From Flammeovirgaceae bacterium 311 (GTDB lineage: Bacteria; Bacteroidota; Bacteroidia; Cytophagales; Cyclobacteriaceae): a stretch of DNA of 64,000 bases. A program made the translations under genes and the position numbers. Positions 43,037 to 53,125 of the stretch are shown here, one piece after another (within the stretch, counting starts at the first letter, position 1; the number at the start of each line of letters is the position of its first letter). The DNA lies in the NCBI GenBank assembly GCA_000597885.1, contig CP004371.1, positions 5,596,001 to 5,660,000 on the forward strand. The letters run 5' to 3'. The notes under the pieces are model-generated. The model was given only the letters and a program-made list of their open reading frames with translations. It was not told the DNA's origin and made no database searches.

Positions 43037-44542
43037 ATGGCCAACCAGTCAAAACCAACCCGTCAGCAACTTTACGACCGTATCCGCCAGAGCTCCCGCG
43101 ATGAGGTAGTGCTGGAAGAGATGAAAAAGCTGGGCTTCTGGCCCGATGGCGAAGGTGCGCCCTCTCTGCCCGAGCAGGTGATCAGGCGCGAAGGGGAGCT
43201 AAGCCGTGAGCTGGGCGATATGCTGGTGCAGCAGCGCAGGTATAGTGATCGGGAGCAGATGCTGAAAGAGATTCGTCAGCAGCGGATGGAGGCCTCGCGC
43301 CAGAAGCAGAAGGAAAACAAGGAACGGCGGAGGCAGGAGCGGCAGCAAAGGGCGGAGCAATGGAAAGCCCGGCAGGAAAAAGAGATCCTTTACCTGGGTG
43401 AAGGTGTATCGGCAGGTTTAGGAGAATCGGACAACGATGCAGCTAAACTTAGGCTAAACGGACTGCCGGATTTTATAGATATAGAATCACTTGCCCGGGC
43501 CATGGAAATTGATGTGGCCAGCCTGCGCTTCCTGGCTTACAGCCGCCAGGTGAGCAAGGTTTCGCACTACAAACGCTTCTACATTCAGAAGAAGACCGGC
43601 GGCAGGCGCATGATCTCGGCACCCATGCCCAGGTTAAAGCAGGCCCAGCAGTGGATCCTGCTCCATATCCTGGAAAATGTAAAAGTAAACGGGGCGGCAC
43701 ATGGCTTTGTACTCAACAGGTCAATTGTAACCAATGCCCTGCCACACCTGCAGCCCGATTTGCTGGTGAACCTCGATTTAAAAGACTTCTTTCCCACTGT
43801 TACCTACAAACGGATCAAGGGTGTTTTCCGCTCCCTGGGTTATTCGGAAAAGGTAGCGTCCATTTTTGGCCTGATTTGTACCGAGCCCGATATTACCGAG
43901 GCAGAAATGGATGGCCGAACCTACTTTATCGCCAGCGGGGAGCGGTTTTTACCACAGGGAGCCCCTACCAGCCCTGCCCTCACCAACATCCTCTGTCGCA
44001 GGCTGGATGTACGCCTGAAGGGCCTTGCCCGTAAATATGGCTTTACCTATACCCGCTATGCCGATGATCTTTCTTTTTCAGCCAGGGGCGAGGGCAAAGA
44101 AAACCTAACGAAGTTATTAGGCAATGTTCGCCGGATCATAAAGGATGAAGGTTTTGTGATACACCCTGATAAGCTGCGGGTGATGCGAAAGGGCAGCCGA
44201 CAGGAAGTAACCGGTGTGGTGGTGAACCAGAAGTTAAATGTATGCCGCAAAAAGGTGCGGAACTTTAAAGCACTGCTGTTTCAGATTGAAAAAGATGGCA
44301 TTGAAGGCAAAAGCTGGCAGGGGTCTTCCGATAATCTGCTGGCAGTCATCAAGGGATATGCCCACTACATTGCCATGGTAAATCCGGTGCAGGGGAAACC
44401 CCTGGCAGAGCGGGTGGAAGCCATCCTGAAAAAGCACCATTACAGGCACATCATCAAACATCCTGCTAAAAAGCCCTTCATGCAAGCAGCGGCCGAAGAA
44501 GAACCCCAGCCGAAGAAGAAACCCTGGTGGAAGTTCTGGTAG
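43037..44542 (+). CDS. Retron reverse transcriptase
   Basis: 501 residues starting 10 bases after a2. RT motifs: NLDLKDFF, the QGAPTSPALTN motif, catalytic RYADDLSFS (YADD 341-344). Retron-specific signatures are present: region X NALPH (NAxxH, 233-237) and region Y VTG (391-393). The first ~140 residues are an unusual extension with an Arg/Gln/Glu-rich, coiled-coil-like stretch (about 60-118: RQQRMEASRQKQKENKERRR). The C-terminal ends KKKPWWKFW. It should make msDNA from the adjacent msr-msd; upstream WGR and SWIM genes are its partners. Confidence 0.94.
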   Translation: MANQSKPTRQQLYDRIRQSSRDEVVLEEMKKLGFWPDGEGAPSLPEQVIRREGELSRELGDMLVQQRRYSDREQMLKEIRQQRMEASRQKQKENKERRRQERQQRAEQWKARQEKEILYLGEGVSAGLGESDNDAAKLRLNGLPDFIDIESLARAMEIDVASLRFLAYSRQVSKVSHYKRFYIQKKTGGRRMISAPMPRLKQAQQWILLHILENVKVNGAAHGFVLNRSIVTNALPHLQPDLLVNLDLKDFFPTVTYKRIKGVFRSLGYSEKVASIFGLICTEPDITEAEMDGRTYFIASGERFLPQGAPTSPALTNILCRRLDVRLKGLARKYGFTYTRYADDLSFSARGEGKENLTKLLGNVRRIIKDEGFVIHPDKLRVMRKGSRQEVTGVVVNQKLNVCRKKVRNFKALLFQIEKDGIEGKSWQGSSDNLLAVIKGYAHYIAMVNPVQGKPLAERVEAILKKHHYRHIIKHPAKKPFMQAAAEEEPQPKKKPWWKFW

Positions 44543-44547
44543 GAGCT

Positions 44548-44569
44548 GGCGCAAGCGTCTGCTTGTGCC
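44548..44569 (+). terminator. Hairpin after the RT gene
   Basis: GGCGCAAGC (44548-44556) and GCTTGTGCC (44561-44569) pair over 9 bp with one G-U; no T-run follows, so it is a weak candidate terminator. Confidence 0.4.
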
Positions 44570-44622
44570 TGTTGAGTATTATTCAGTGACCAGAACAGGA
44601 GTTGTTGACATCGTCCTCCTAA

Positions 44623-45552
44623 TCAGCTTAAACCCAGCTTCTTTTTTTCCAGGCTTTGTGATTTGTAGCCCGAATTTACAAGGTATACCCCCAGCACAAT
44701 TAGCAAAAAGGCAATAATAGTATATTCGTTTAGCCTTTCATTCAAAATAAAATAGCCGAGCAGTACTGCCACCAGTGGGTTTATATAGGCATAAACAGAC
44801 ACAAGGCCTACCGGCAGTTTTGTAAGGGCATAGAGGTAGGCGATAAAAGCACCAATGGAACCGAAAATAATCAGGTAGAGTAGGGCAAAAAAGCTTTCCT
44901 GTGTCATGGCAGAAGCCCTGGAAAGGTCATCGAAGACCAAACCTGTGAGGAGCAGGAATATGCCGCCGGCAATCATCTGCAGGGAAGCATTATAAAAGGG
45001 GTCGGCGCCGGCTGATCTTCTTTTGTTGATGATGCTGCCAAAGGCCCAGCTAAAGGCGGCAATTGAGCAGAAAATAATTCCCAGCAGGTACTGCCGGTTC
45101 ATGAGGTCATGGAGGTTCTCCTGAAAAATGGCTACCATGCCCATCAGCCCTGTTATCAGTCCGGTAATAATTTTCCAGTTTAGCCTGCTGAAGCCTTCAG
45201 AGAATAAATTAATGAGCACCACAAAGAGGGGCATCATAGAGCACAGCAGTGCAGCCAATCCGCTGGGAATATACATTTCTGCCCAGCCAACCAGTCCATT
45301 GCCAAGTCCAATCATCAGGATGCCGGGTACAATCTGTTGCCCAACGGTTTTCCAACTCCAGGCAAAGCTTCTTCTGAAGAAAAGTAAGAACAGCAAGAGC
45401 AAACCACCGCCTGTCGTCTGGCGAATGCCCGAAAACAGGAAGGGTGGAAAGGCTTCTACACCAATGCGCAAAGCCAGGTAGGTGGTGCCCCACACCAGGC
45501 AAATAAATGTGAGCGCCAGATAAGCCTTTGTGTTACTTATTTCCATAAACAC
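44623..45552 (-). CDS. EamA-family (DMT) transporter
   Basis: The 309-residue protein has ten membrane segments in two EamA halves (about 10-140 and 155-295); CLVWGTTYLALRIGVEAFPP is the usual start and YINPLVAVLLGYFILNERL ends the second. It exports or imports a small metabolite of unknown identity. It is convergent with the RT gene and does not belong to the retron locus by strand. Confidence 0.92.
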   Translation of the reverse strand: MFMEISNTKAYLALTFICLVWGTTYLALRIGVEAFPPFLFSGIRQTTGGGLLLLFLLFFRRSFAWSWKTVGQQIVPGILMIGLGNGLVGWAEMYIPSGLAALLCSMMPLFVVLINLFSEGFSRLNWKIITGLITGLMGMVAIFQENLHDLMNRQYLLGIIFCSIAAFSWAFGSIINKRRSAGADPFYNASLQMIAGGIFLLLTGLVFDDLSRASAMTQESFFALLYLIIFGSIGAFIAYLYALTKLPVGLVSVYAYINPLVAVLLGYFILNERLNEYTIIAFLLIVLGVYLVNSGYKSQSLEKKKLGLS

Positions 45553-45592
45553 CTGACAATTAACGTGCTAAACTTAAAGCATAAAGCGGGTG

Positions 45593-45600
45593 CAAAATTA
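45593..45600 (-). promoter_or_regulatory. -7 box of the EamA gene
   Basis: On the minus strand the bases read TAATTTTG, an exact TAnnTTTG match, about 41 bases before the EamA ATG. No TTG at the usual -33 distance is seen. Confidence 0.4.
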
Positions 45601-46073
45601 TAGAGTTATATGGATTAAAAGCAGAGGCAGGATCCTTATTTTTTAGGCAGGCCCGAGAGGGAGTATTGTACTGCGAATATGATGTTGGGGAACAATTTTT
45701 GATTCCAGTTTTGATTACTTAACAATTCCATAATCTGGCTTAACAAAGACTTAATCAGGAAACATTAATTAATTCTTTCCTTTTACGTCTCTTTGCATAG
45801 TAAACGGCAGGTAAAGTGCCTTTTCTGATGCATGATTAAGCTGGTAAGGCTTTTTAGTTCTACAAAATCAGCTAATGTATCCGGTACAGAAATCGATCGG
45901 TACCTGATGAGCCATGCTGCTGCAATCACGCCTGTATGGCTGCTGTTCATCATCCTCTTTAGAAGCCATTCAGCGCAAATCTATCTTTCTAATTTATCTG
46001 TCTGTTTGCGCGAGCTACAAGCCTGGTTAAAACCAGCAGGCTTTACTCTTACAGAAGCATCATTTCATAATCA
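45601..46073. other. pst promoter region
   Basis: It contains the CTTAACA direct repeats but no recognised gene. A frame at 45832-46077 would end in ATGA overlap with the pstS ATG; it has one hydrophobic segment but no known family, so it is left undecided. Confidence 0.4.
45718..45757 (+). promoter_or_regulatory. Possible Pho box upstream of pstS
   Basis: CTTAACA occurs at 45718 and 45739 and CTTAATC at 45750, i.e. 21 and 11 bases apart, close to one or two helical turns and to the spacing of PhoB-type direct repeats. It is ~320 bases upstream of the pstS start in an A/T-rich region. Confidence 0.4.
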
Positions 46074-47102
46074 ATGAAGACCTTAATAAAATCGAAACTT
46101 ATGTTTTCTTTTAATAAAAACCTTGAAAATTTTAGTGTAACAGGCTTGCTGCTAGGTGGTCTGTTGTTGCTAAATGCATGTGGTGGAGATGCCTCGGGAA
46201 CTGGTACGGAAAATTCCCTTTCCGGCAGCATCCAGATTGACGGATCTTCTACGGTTTATCCTATTACTGAAGCAGTGGCAGAGGAATTTCGCAGCGAAGC
46301 CTCCAGGGTAAAGGTAACGGTAGGTGTATCTGGTACTGGCGGTGGCATGAAAAAGTTCTCCCGTGGTGAAATTGATATTGTAGACGCCTCCCGCAGCATG
46401 AATGCAGATGAAGCAGCCATGGCCAAAGAAAATGGTATTACCTACCTGGAGATTCCGGTTGCATATGATGGCCTGACGGTGGTGGTGCATCCTGACAATA
46501 ACTGGGTGAATGATATTACGCTGGCAGAGCTAAAAAGAATTTGGGAGCCTGGTGCGCAGAACACCATCACCCGCTGGAACCAGATCCGCCCGGAATGGCC
46601 CGATCAGGAACTGCACCTCTACGGCCCTGGGGTAGAATCTGGTACCTATGACTACTTTACAGAGGCCGTGGTAGGCAAAAGCCACTCAAGCCGTGGGGAC
46701 TATACCGCCAGCGAAGATGATAATGTGCTGGTACAGGGTGTTTCCACAGATCCATACGCGCTGGGCTTCTTCGGCTATGCCTATTATGAGGAAAATGCAG
46801 CCAAACTGAAAGCGGTGCCGGTAAATGATGAGGATGACAGCAACGGGCAGGGAGCCATACTGCCAACCCTGGAAACTGTAAAAGATGGGTCCTATGCACC
46901 ACTTTCCCGCCCCCTGTTCATCTACGTCAATTCAAAGGCAGCTGTACGCCCTGAGGTGGTGGAGTTTGTGAATTTCTACCTCGATAATGCCCCGGAGCTT
47001 AGTGAAGAAGTAGGCTACATTCAGCTGCCTGCTGAACGCTACCAGGAGCAGAAGACTAAGTTCCGGCAGTTTGCTGAAGGCCTGAATCAGCAGCAGGAAT
47101 AG
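46074..47102 (+). CDS. pstS: Phosphate ABC transporter substrate-binding lipoprotein PstS
   Basis: 342 residues with lipobox LLLNACGG (Cys36) in the signal region; the ATG at 46101 is an alternative start. The mature protein starts IQIDGSSTVYPITEAVAEEF, with SSTVYP giving the phosphate-binding Ser/Thr residues, and has SRSMNADE and VESGTYDYF from the family. It delivers phosphate to PstCA. It is the first gene of pstSCAB-phoU and follows a possible Pho box. Confidence 0.94.
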   Translation: MKTLIKSKLMFSFNKNLENFSVTGLLLGGLLLLNACGGDASGTGTENSLSGSIQIDGSSTVYPITEAVAEEFRSEASRVKVTVGVSGTGGGMKKFSRGEIDIVDASRSMNADEAAMAKENGITYLEIPVAYDGLTVVVHPDNNWVNDITLAELKRIWEPGAQNTITRWNQIRPEWPDQELHLYGPGVESGTYDYFTEAVVGKSHSSRGDYTASEDDNVLVQGVSTDPYALGFFGYAYYEENAAKLKAVPVNDEDDSNGQGAILPTLETVKDGSYAPLSRPLFIYVNSKAAVRPEVVEFVNFYLDNAPELSEEVGYIQLPAERYQEQKTKFRQFAEGLNQQQE

Positions 47103-47160
47103 GGTATAAAGCATGAGGTATCGGCAAAATGTACTATTAGCACATTAGCATATTACACCC

Positions 47161-48036
47161 TTGAGGATACAGGAAAAAATCATCGAAGGCCTTTTGTTGT
47201 TATCGGCCATCATCACCATACTAATTACTGTTGGGATTATATGGGTGTTGCTGTCAGAGTCAGTCAGTTTTTTCAGTGAAGTATCCATTTTCCGGTTCCT
47301 GACAGAGAAGGAGTGGACGCCACTGTTTGCTGACAAGAAGTTTGGCATACTGCCCCTGGTAACGGGTACCCTGCTCACAACTGCCATTGCCATAGCAGTA
47401 GCCCTGCCCATTGGTTTAACAGTTGCGGTTTACCTGAATGAATATGCCCCTGGTAAAATTCGGCAGATCGTAAAGCCTGTACTGGAACTGCTGGCCACCA
47501 TACCAACGGTAGTCTATGGCTTTTTTGCCTTAACGGTTGTAACACCCTTTTTACAAGGCTTTATACCGGGACTGGCAGGTTTCAATGCCCTTTCTGCGGG
47601 CATCGTCATGGGCATCATGATCATCCCCATGATATCCTCCCTTAGCGAAGATGCCATCAGTGCCGTGCCGCAGTCCCTTCGTGAGGCAGCTTACGGGATG
47701 GGTTCCACCCCCTACCAGACAGCTTTTGGCGTAATGGTGCCTGCGGCCTCCTCGGGTATTATTGTATCTGTGATCCTGGCAATTTCGCGTGCGGTGGGTG
47801 AAACCATGATTGTTGCCATAGCAGCAGGACAGCAGCCCCGCCTTACGCTTAATCCGCTGGTACCTATTGAAACCATTACCACCTATATTGTGCAGGTAAG
47901 CCTGGGCGATGTACCCCACGGATCACTTGAGTATAGAACTATTTTTGCTGCGGGTATCACCCTGTTCGTGTTCACCTTCACGCTGAACAACATCAGTTTC
48001 TGGATCAGGAAAAAATTTCAGGAAAAGTATGACTAG
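47161..48036 (+). CDS. pstC: Phosphate ABC transporter permease PstC
   Basis: 291 residues with six membrane segments. The start is a TTG at 47161: no in-frame ATG lies nearby and the preceding frame has a stop. Segments [19 protein letters not shown] and [18 protein letters not shown] followed by [11 protein letters not shown] (EAA loop that contacts PstB) identify it. It pairs with PstA; their reading frames overlap by 8 bases. Confidence 0.94.
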   Translation: MRIQEKIIEGLLLLSAIITILITVGIIWVLLSESVSFFSEVSIFRFLTEKEWTPLFADKKFGILPLVTGTLLTTAIAIAVALPIGLTVAVYLNEYAPGKIRQIVKPVLELLATIPTVVYGFFALTVVTPFLQGFIPGLAGFNALSAGIVMGIMIIPMISSLSEDAISAVPQSLREAAYGMGSTPYQTAFGVMVPAASSGIIVSVILAISRAVGETMIVAIAAGQQPRLTLNPLVPIETITTYIVQVSLGDVPHGSLEYRTIFAAGITLFVFTFTLNNISFWIRKKFQEKYD

Positions 48037-48886
48037 TGCTGCATACAACAGGTTAAAGGATAAAGCTTTTCAGGTGTTTGGGATCTGCTGCACCTTTTTT
48101 TGTCTGCTGGTGCTGGCGATCTTCCTGCTGGACATTCTGCTGGAAGGTCTTAGCCGCATTGACTGGGATTTTATTAGCAGCCTTCCTTCCCGCAGGGCTG
48201 CCAGGGCGGGGATTCTCACTGCCTGGACGGGTACCCTCTGGATATTGGTGCTTACTGCGTTCATTGCCATACCGCTTGGTGTGGCAGCAGGGGTTTACCT
48301 GGAGGAGTATGCCCGCAAAGGCCGACTGTCTAATATTCTGGAGATTAATATCTCAAACCTGGCAGGGGTGCCTTCCATTATTTATGGGTTGCTGGGGCTG
48401 GAGATTTTTGTGCGGCAAATGCAGCTGGGGGCCAGCCTCCTCGCTGGAGCCCTTACCTTGTCGCTGCTGATTCTTCCCATTATTATAGTGACTACCCGGG
48501 AGGCGATTAAAGCTGTGCCCGGAAGTATCCGGGATGCCTCTTATGCCCTGGGGGCCTCTAAATGGCAAACCATCTGGATGCAGGTATTACCGGCTTCTGT
48601 AGGTGGTATCATGACGGGTGTTATTCTGGCCCTTTCCAGGGCAGTGGGAGAGGCTGCACCCTTGATTGTAATTGGTGCGCTGGCCTATGTACCCTTTGTG
48701 GCAACAGACCCAATGGAAGAGTTTACAGTACTGCCGATACAGATTTTTAACTGGGTTTCCAGGCCCCAGGCTGCATTCCTTGTTAATGCAGCAGCTGCCA
48801 TTATTGTGTTGTTGTTTATTACGTTTTTGCTGAATGGAATAGCCGTATATTTAAGATACCGGCAGCAGAGAAAAGTTAAGTGGTAA
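48029..48886 (+). CDS. pstA: Phosphate ABC transporter permease PstA
   Basis: 285 residues, six membrane segments; family sequences [20 protein letters not shown] and [20 protein letters not shown] (EAA loop). The 8-base overlap with pstC and 6-base gap to pstB keep the operon tight. Confidence 0.95.
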   Translation: MTSAAYNRLKDKAFQVFGICCTFFCLLVLAIFLLDILLEGLSRIDWDFISSLPSRRAARAGILTAWTGTLWILVLTAFIAIPLGVAAGVYLEEYARKGRLSNILEINISNLAGVPSIIYGLLGLEIFVRQMQLGASLLAGALTLSLLILPIIIVTTREAIKAVPGSIRDASYALGASKWQTIWMQVLPASVGGIMTGVILALSRAVGEAAPLIVIGALAYVPFVATDPMEEFTVLPIQIFNWVSRPQAAFLVNAAAAIIVLLFITFLLNGIAVYLRYRQQRKVKW

Positions 48887-48892
48887 TTCTGA

Positions 48893-49654
48893 ATGAGCAA
48901 ATATTATAAACTTCTCGCCATAGAGGTGAATGCCTACTACGGCGATTTTCATGCCATCAAAAACATAAGCCTAGGCCTGGAAGAAAAGGCAGTAACTGCT
49001 TTTATAGGACCTTCGGGATGTGGTAAGTCTACTTTTCTGCGCCTGTTTAACCGCATGAACGACTACATCGATGGTTTTCGTTTAGACGGCGAGATCCTGC
49101 TGGATCAAAAAGACATCTACCAGAAAAACGTACGTGTAGATGAACTCCGGAAGGAGATAGGCATGGTTTTTCAGAAACCAAACCCATTCCCTAAAACCAT
49201 TTTCGAAAATGTGGTGTACGGACTTAAAATACAGGGTATCAGTAAAAAGTCTGTGCTGGAGGAATCTGCAGAACGCTCTCTGAAGCAGGCGGCCCTGTGG
49301 GATGAGGTAAAGGATAAGCTGCACAAATCAGCCCTGGCCCTCTCAGGCGGGCAGCAGCAAAGACTTTGCATCGCAAGAGCACTTGCCAATGGCCCCAGCG
49401 TATTGCTGATGGATGAGCCTGCCTCTGCGCTGGACCCCATCTCTACTGCCAAAATAGAAGAGCTGATCTGGGAGCTTAAAAAAGACTATACCATTGTAAT
49501 TGTTACCCACAATATGCAGCAGGCCGGCAGGGTGAGCGATAATACAGCTTTCTTCCTTTCCGGAGAGTTGATTGAGCAAGCAAAAACAAAATCCTTGTTC
49601 ACCAATCCTAAAGATCAGCGCACCCAAAATTATATTACCGGACGTTTTGGTTAA
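48893..49654 (+). CDS. pstB: Phosphate ABC transporter ATPase PstB
   Basis: 253 residues. Walker A is GPSGCGKST, signature [15 protein letters not shown], Walker [17 protein letters not shown], and the H-loop THNMQQA. The segment [20 protein letters not shown] is specific to PstB. It hydrolyses ATP for phosphate uptake. Confidence 0.97.
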   Translation: MSKYYKLLAIEVNAYYGDFHAIKNISLGLEEKAVTAFIGPSGCGKSTFLRLFNRMNDYIDGFRLDGEILLDQKDIYQKNVRVDELRKEIGMVFQKPNPFPKTIFENVVYGLKIQGISKKSVLEESAERSLKQAALWDEVKDKLHKSALALSGGQQQRLCIARALANGPSVLLMDEPASALDPISTAKIEELIWELKKDYTIVIVTHNMQQAGRVSDNTAFFLSGELIEQAKTKSLFTNPKDQRTQNYITGRFG

Positions 49655-49726
49655 TGCGTATACTGCATTGTTGTAATATTGTTAGGTACTAATATATCCG
49701 GATTTTAACGCTAGAATATCAAGAGC

Positions 49727-50401
49727 ATGCCTCATATAGATGTAGAAATAGAGCGCCTGAAAAAGAAACTCATGCAGATGTGGGATGTGGTAGAGTTTCA
49801 GCTGGTGAGCGGGCGCGAGGCGCTGATCAATGCAGACCAGCGCCTGTCAAAAAAGATCATCAAGCGGGGAGATAAGGTAAATGAGTACGATGTAAAGATA
49901 GACCGCATGTGCGAGAACTTCTTTGCCCTGTTTACACCGGTAGCTGTTGACCTGCGGGTGGTGCTGGCCATTCTGAAAATAAATGCCAACCTGGAGCGTA
50001 TTGGCGATACAGCCGAAGGGATCGCTCATTTTGTGAAAGACTTTGAAAACCCCCTTGAGCAGGAGTTGCTGGAGGCAACCAAAGTATTAGAAATGTATGA
50101 TGAAGCACTTAGTATGTTTGCGGACTGCCGCAGGGCTTTTCTTGAAAATGATACCGAGCTGGCGACAGAGCTGATTAAGCGTGATAAATTTCTTAATAAA
50201 ATTTACCGCAGGTCTGACAGTATTGTAATTCCTTACCTGAAGCAAAACCCGGATAAGATCAAGGAAGGAGTGGCGCTGCTTTCGATTATCAAGAAAATTG
50301 AACGGGTGGGCGACCAGGTGAGCAATGTAGCCGAAGAAATCATTTTTTATCGTGATGCCAAGGTGGTGAAGCACCAGTTGAAAAGAAAGAAGAAGGATTG
50401 A
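49727..50401 (+). CDS. phoU: Phosphate signalling regulator PhoU
   Basis: 224 residues forming two three-helix PhoU domains; metal-binding-type motifs EYDVKIDR in the first and ERIGDTAEGIAHF and ERVGDQVSNVAEE mark each repeat. It ties Pst activity to the PhoR-PhoB pathway. It is the last gene of the operon, 72 bases after pstB. Confidence 0.96.
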   Translation: MPHIDVEIERLKKKLMQMWDVVEFQLVSGREALINADQRLSKKIIKRGDKVNEYDVKIDRMCENFFALFTPVAVDLRVVLAILKINANLERIGDTAEGIAHFVKDFENPLEQELLEATKVLEMYDEALSMFADCRRAFLENDTELATELIKRDKFLNKIYRRSDSIVIPYLKQNPDKIKEGVALLSIIKKIERVGDQVSNVAEEIIFYRDAKVVKHQLKRKKKD

Positions 50402-50478
50402 GCATTAAAAAGTGATTTCCTGAAATTAATTTTGAGCAGCTTTCATTTTACAGCTGTAATGTTCTGTACATTTGCATA

Positions 50479-50829
50479 ATGATAAAACAAAAAATGGTGC
50501 CAAGCCTGTTGCAGAAAGCCTTCACCCTGGTGATGGCTGCATTGGTATTGTCGCTGGCCCTGTTTTATCCCGTACAGGCAGAAGCAATCACCAAGAAGGT
50601 ATCGGCAGCAGAAAGTACCATTTCCAATGCTTCCTATTCGGTTGCGCCTAATTTTTCACCTGCCCCCGGGCCTCTTCCTAAAGTAACCTTGCTTCTGTTT
50701 GCCCTGCCAAAGCTTTGGGCACTGTTTCTGGCATTCCTTTCGCCTGAAATTCAGGAGTATAAGGCTGTATTTCAGCAATTATTTATCCGGAAGATCAACT
50801 TCGTTTTTATTTCTACCCTGGCCCCCTAG
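50479..50829 (+). CDS. Small hypothetical exported or membrane protein
   Basis: 116 residues with a signal-like segment (LVLSLALFYPVQAEA) and a second hydrophobic segment (VTLLLFALPKLWALFLAFL), and a C-terminal aromatic, positively charged tail. No family is recognised. TACATTTG (50467-50474), a perfect -7 box, lies only 5 bases before its ATG; if used, translation would more likely start at the second Met (50494). Its position after phoU may be chance. Confidence 0.5.
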   Translation: MIKQKMVPSLLQKAFTLVMAALVLSLALFYPVQAEAITKKVSAAESTISNASYSVAPNFSPAPGPLPKVTLLLFALPKLWALFLAFLSPEIQEYKAVFQQLFIRKINFVFISTLAP

Positions 50830-51120
50830 GCCATCCACAACTGTGTGTTAGCAAGCGCTGTGTAAAATACAGTGATGGAGGCAGCTATGCCTGCCTGTGC
50901 ATTACTTGTACTATAACCTCCGGCTATTGTAGCCCTGCCTGCTAACATCCATTTATTCGATCCAATAACAGTTGTGGAAATCTACTATGCGCAATAACTT
51001 ATTTATTGTTCTACAGGCAGCACTGGCTAAAAGGCTCTGTTCGGGCTGCCTGCCTGTTCCATTCCTTCTTACGGAAAACCCCGAAGATTTTAAGAGCGGT
51101 TGCTGCCTAACATAGCGTAT

Positions 51121-51753
51121 ATGGAACAAGTGCTGCAATGGCTCAATCCCGAGACCATCCTGTCTGCAGGAGGGGTGTATCTGTTACTTCTGATCGTGTT
51201 TCTGGAGTCTGGCTTTTTCTTTGGGTTCTTTCTGCCCGGAGATTCCCTCTTGTTTACCGCAGGCCTGCTCAGTGGTATTGGCATGCTGGAGAGCAGTCTT
51301 GTCATGCTGCTGCTTACGCTCAATGTAGCAGCAATTGCCGGCTACGGCTGCGGGTATTTGTTTGGCAGCAGGATGGACAAACTACTGATAAATATGCGCG
51401 AAGGAATCTTTTATAAAAAGAAGTACCTGGAGATAACCCGTAGCTTTTATGGCCGGCATGGTAAGCTGACCCTTATCATTGGCCGCTTTCTGCCCGTAAT
51501 CCGCACTTTTGTGCCCATTCTGGCTGGCCTGGTGGGTGTAAATGTCCGTCAGTTTATGCTCTACAATGTACTTGGTTCACTTATCTGGATATGCTCTTTT
51601 GTGGTAGCTGGTTTTCTGCTTGGTAAAAGTTTTCCGCAGATCAGGGAGTACCTGGAGCTGGTGGTGGCAGCATTGATCATACTGACAGCTATTCCTGTTA
51701 TACGCACCTACAGAAAAGAGAAAAAAAGAAGTGAGCTACAATCAAAAAAATAA
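51121..51753 (+). CDS. DedA-family membrane protein
   Basis: The frame opens with TTG 51100, but ATG 51121 (MEQVLQWLNPE) is the better start, giving 210 residues. It has the DedA/VTT features: FFFGFFLPGDSLLFTAGLL near the start, the conserved FYGRHGKLTLIIGRFLPVIR and PILAGLVGVN. Such proteins move phospholipids or affect proton-motive-force homeostasis. It ends inside the upstream part of the NADH dehydrogenase frame. Confidence 0.9.
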   Translation: MEQVLQWLNPETILSAGGVYLLLLIVFLESGFFFGFFLPGDSLLFTAGLLSGIGMLESSLVMLLLTLNVAAIAGYGCGYLFGSRMDKLLINMREGIFYKKKYLEITRSFYGRHGKLTLIIGRFLPVIRTFVPILAGLVGVNVRQFMLYNVLGSLIWICSFVVAGFLLGKSFPQIREYLELVVAALIILTAIPVIRTYRKEKKRSELQSKK

Positions 51754-51796
51754 AAGCATCACAGCCGATCTCAAAACTGAATTATTCCTTACCCCA

Positions 51797-53113
51797 ATGA
51801 AAATTAGAATTCCCGAATCTGCAGATCCCCGTGTGGTGATTATTGGCGGAGGCTTTGGAGGTCTTAACCTGGCCAAAAAGCTTAGACATAAGCCTATTCA
51901 GGTAGTGCTGATCGATAAACATAACTACCACACTTTTCAGCCGCTGCTCTACCAGGTAGCAACAGGAGGTCTGGAACCAGATTCTATCGGAACTGCCTAT
52001 CGCAATATTTTTGAGAAAAGCAGCAACATATTCTTCAGGATGGCTGAAACCAGGGAGATAGATCCTGAACACAAGAAAGTGTACACGTCTATCGGGACCA
52101 TTCATTACGATTTTCTGGTAATTGCCACTGGTGCCAAAACCAATTTTTTTGGTATGGAAGAGGTAGAGCAAAATGCCATGGCCATGAAGAGCCTGCCACA
52201 GGCACTGGACCTGCGAAGCCTGTTTGTGCAAAACCTGGAGAAAGCAGTGAACCTGGAGTATGGAGATGAGCAGGAAAGCCTGATGGATATAGTAGTAGTA
52301 GGGGGTGGCCCCACGGGTGTGGAAACTGCCGGAGCACTGGCAGAGCTAAAGCGCCATGTGTTTCCGGACGAATTCGGGGAGCTGGATTTCAAGATCATGG
52401 ACATTCACCTGGTAGAAGCGGGACCTCGCCTGCTGGGTACCATGTCTGAGAAGGCCTCTGAAAAAACCAAAAAGTACCTGGAAGAGCTGGGGGTGCGGGT
52501 GAGCGTAAACACTGGCCTTATTTCTTATGACGGGAAAGTAGCCCTATTCAATAACGGACTCCAGATTCCTACTGAATCCCTCATCTGGACGGCTGGCGTA
52601 AAAGGCAATCCTGTTTATGGCATACCACCGGAGCTGATGGTTAAAGGCAACCGCATTAAAGTTGATGAATTTTTACGCGTGCCCGGCCTGGATGATGTCT
52701 TTGCCATAGGCGATGTGGCAGCCATGCACCGGATGGGTCAATGGGAGGCACAGCCCATGGTTGCCCCGGCGGCCATTCAGCATGGACAGTATCTGGCAGA
52801 GACCCTGTTACGCATCAGAAAGAATAAACCCATAGGTATGTTCCGGTATGTGGATAAGGGTTCTATGGCCACTATTGGCCGCAATAAAGCCGTGGTGGAT
52901 TTGGGCAGACTGCGCTTTCAGGGGGTGTTTGCCTGGTTTGTCTGGATGTTTGTGCACCTGATGTACCTGGTGGGTTTCCGCAATAGGCTGGTTGTGTTTG
53001 TAAACTGGGCCTGGAACTACTTTAGCTACGACAAAGGGCTGCAGCTCATCATACATCCATTCATGAAAACCCCCAAAAATAAGGCGCCGCTGGCAAAAGA
53101 AAGCCTGGCTTAA
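51797..53113 (+). CDS. ndh: Type II NADH dehydrogenase (FAD)
   Basis: ATG 51797 gives 438 residues; the frame is open from GTG 51731, overlapping DedA. Two Rossmann motifs are present: VVIIGGGFGGLNLAKKL (FAD) and VVVGGGPTGVETAGALAEL (NADH). HNYHTFQPLLYQVATGGLEP and FAIGDVAAMH are typical of NDH-2. The C-terminal amphipathic region with FVWMFVHLMYLVGF fits membrane attachment. It oxidises NADH and reduces quinone without pumping protons. Confidence 0.92.
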   Translation: MKIRIPESADPRVVIIGGGFGGLNLAKKLRHKPIQVVLIDKHNYHTFQPLLYQVATGGLEPDSIGTAYRNIFEKSSNIFFRMAETREIDPEHKKVYTSIGTIHYDFLVIATGAKTNFFGMEEVEQNAMAMKSLPQALDLRSLFVQNLEKAVNLEYGDEQESLMDIVVVGGGPTGVETAGALAELKRHVFPDEFGELDFKIMDIHLVEAGPRLLGTMSEKASEKTKKYLEELGVRVSVNTGLISYDGKVALFNNGLQIPTESLIWTAGVKGNPVYGIPPELMVKGNRIKVDEFLRVPGLDDVFAIGDVAAMHRMGQWEAQPMVAPAAIQHGQYLAETLLRIRKNKPIGMFRYVDKGSMATIGRNKAVVDLGRLRFQGVFAWFVWMFVHLMYLVGFRNRLVVFVNWAWNYFSYDKGLQLIIHPFMKTPKNKAPLAKESLA

Positions 53114-53125
53114 TCTGCTTGAAGA

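Noticed and set aside
45832-46077. 81-codon frame before pstS, ending in an ATGA overlap
   Set aside because: The overlap and one hydrophobic segment are suggestive, but no family and no start signal; undecided.
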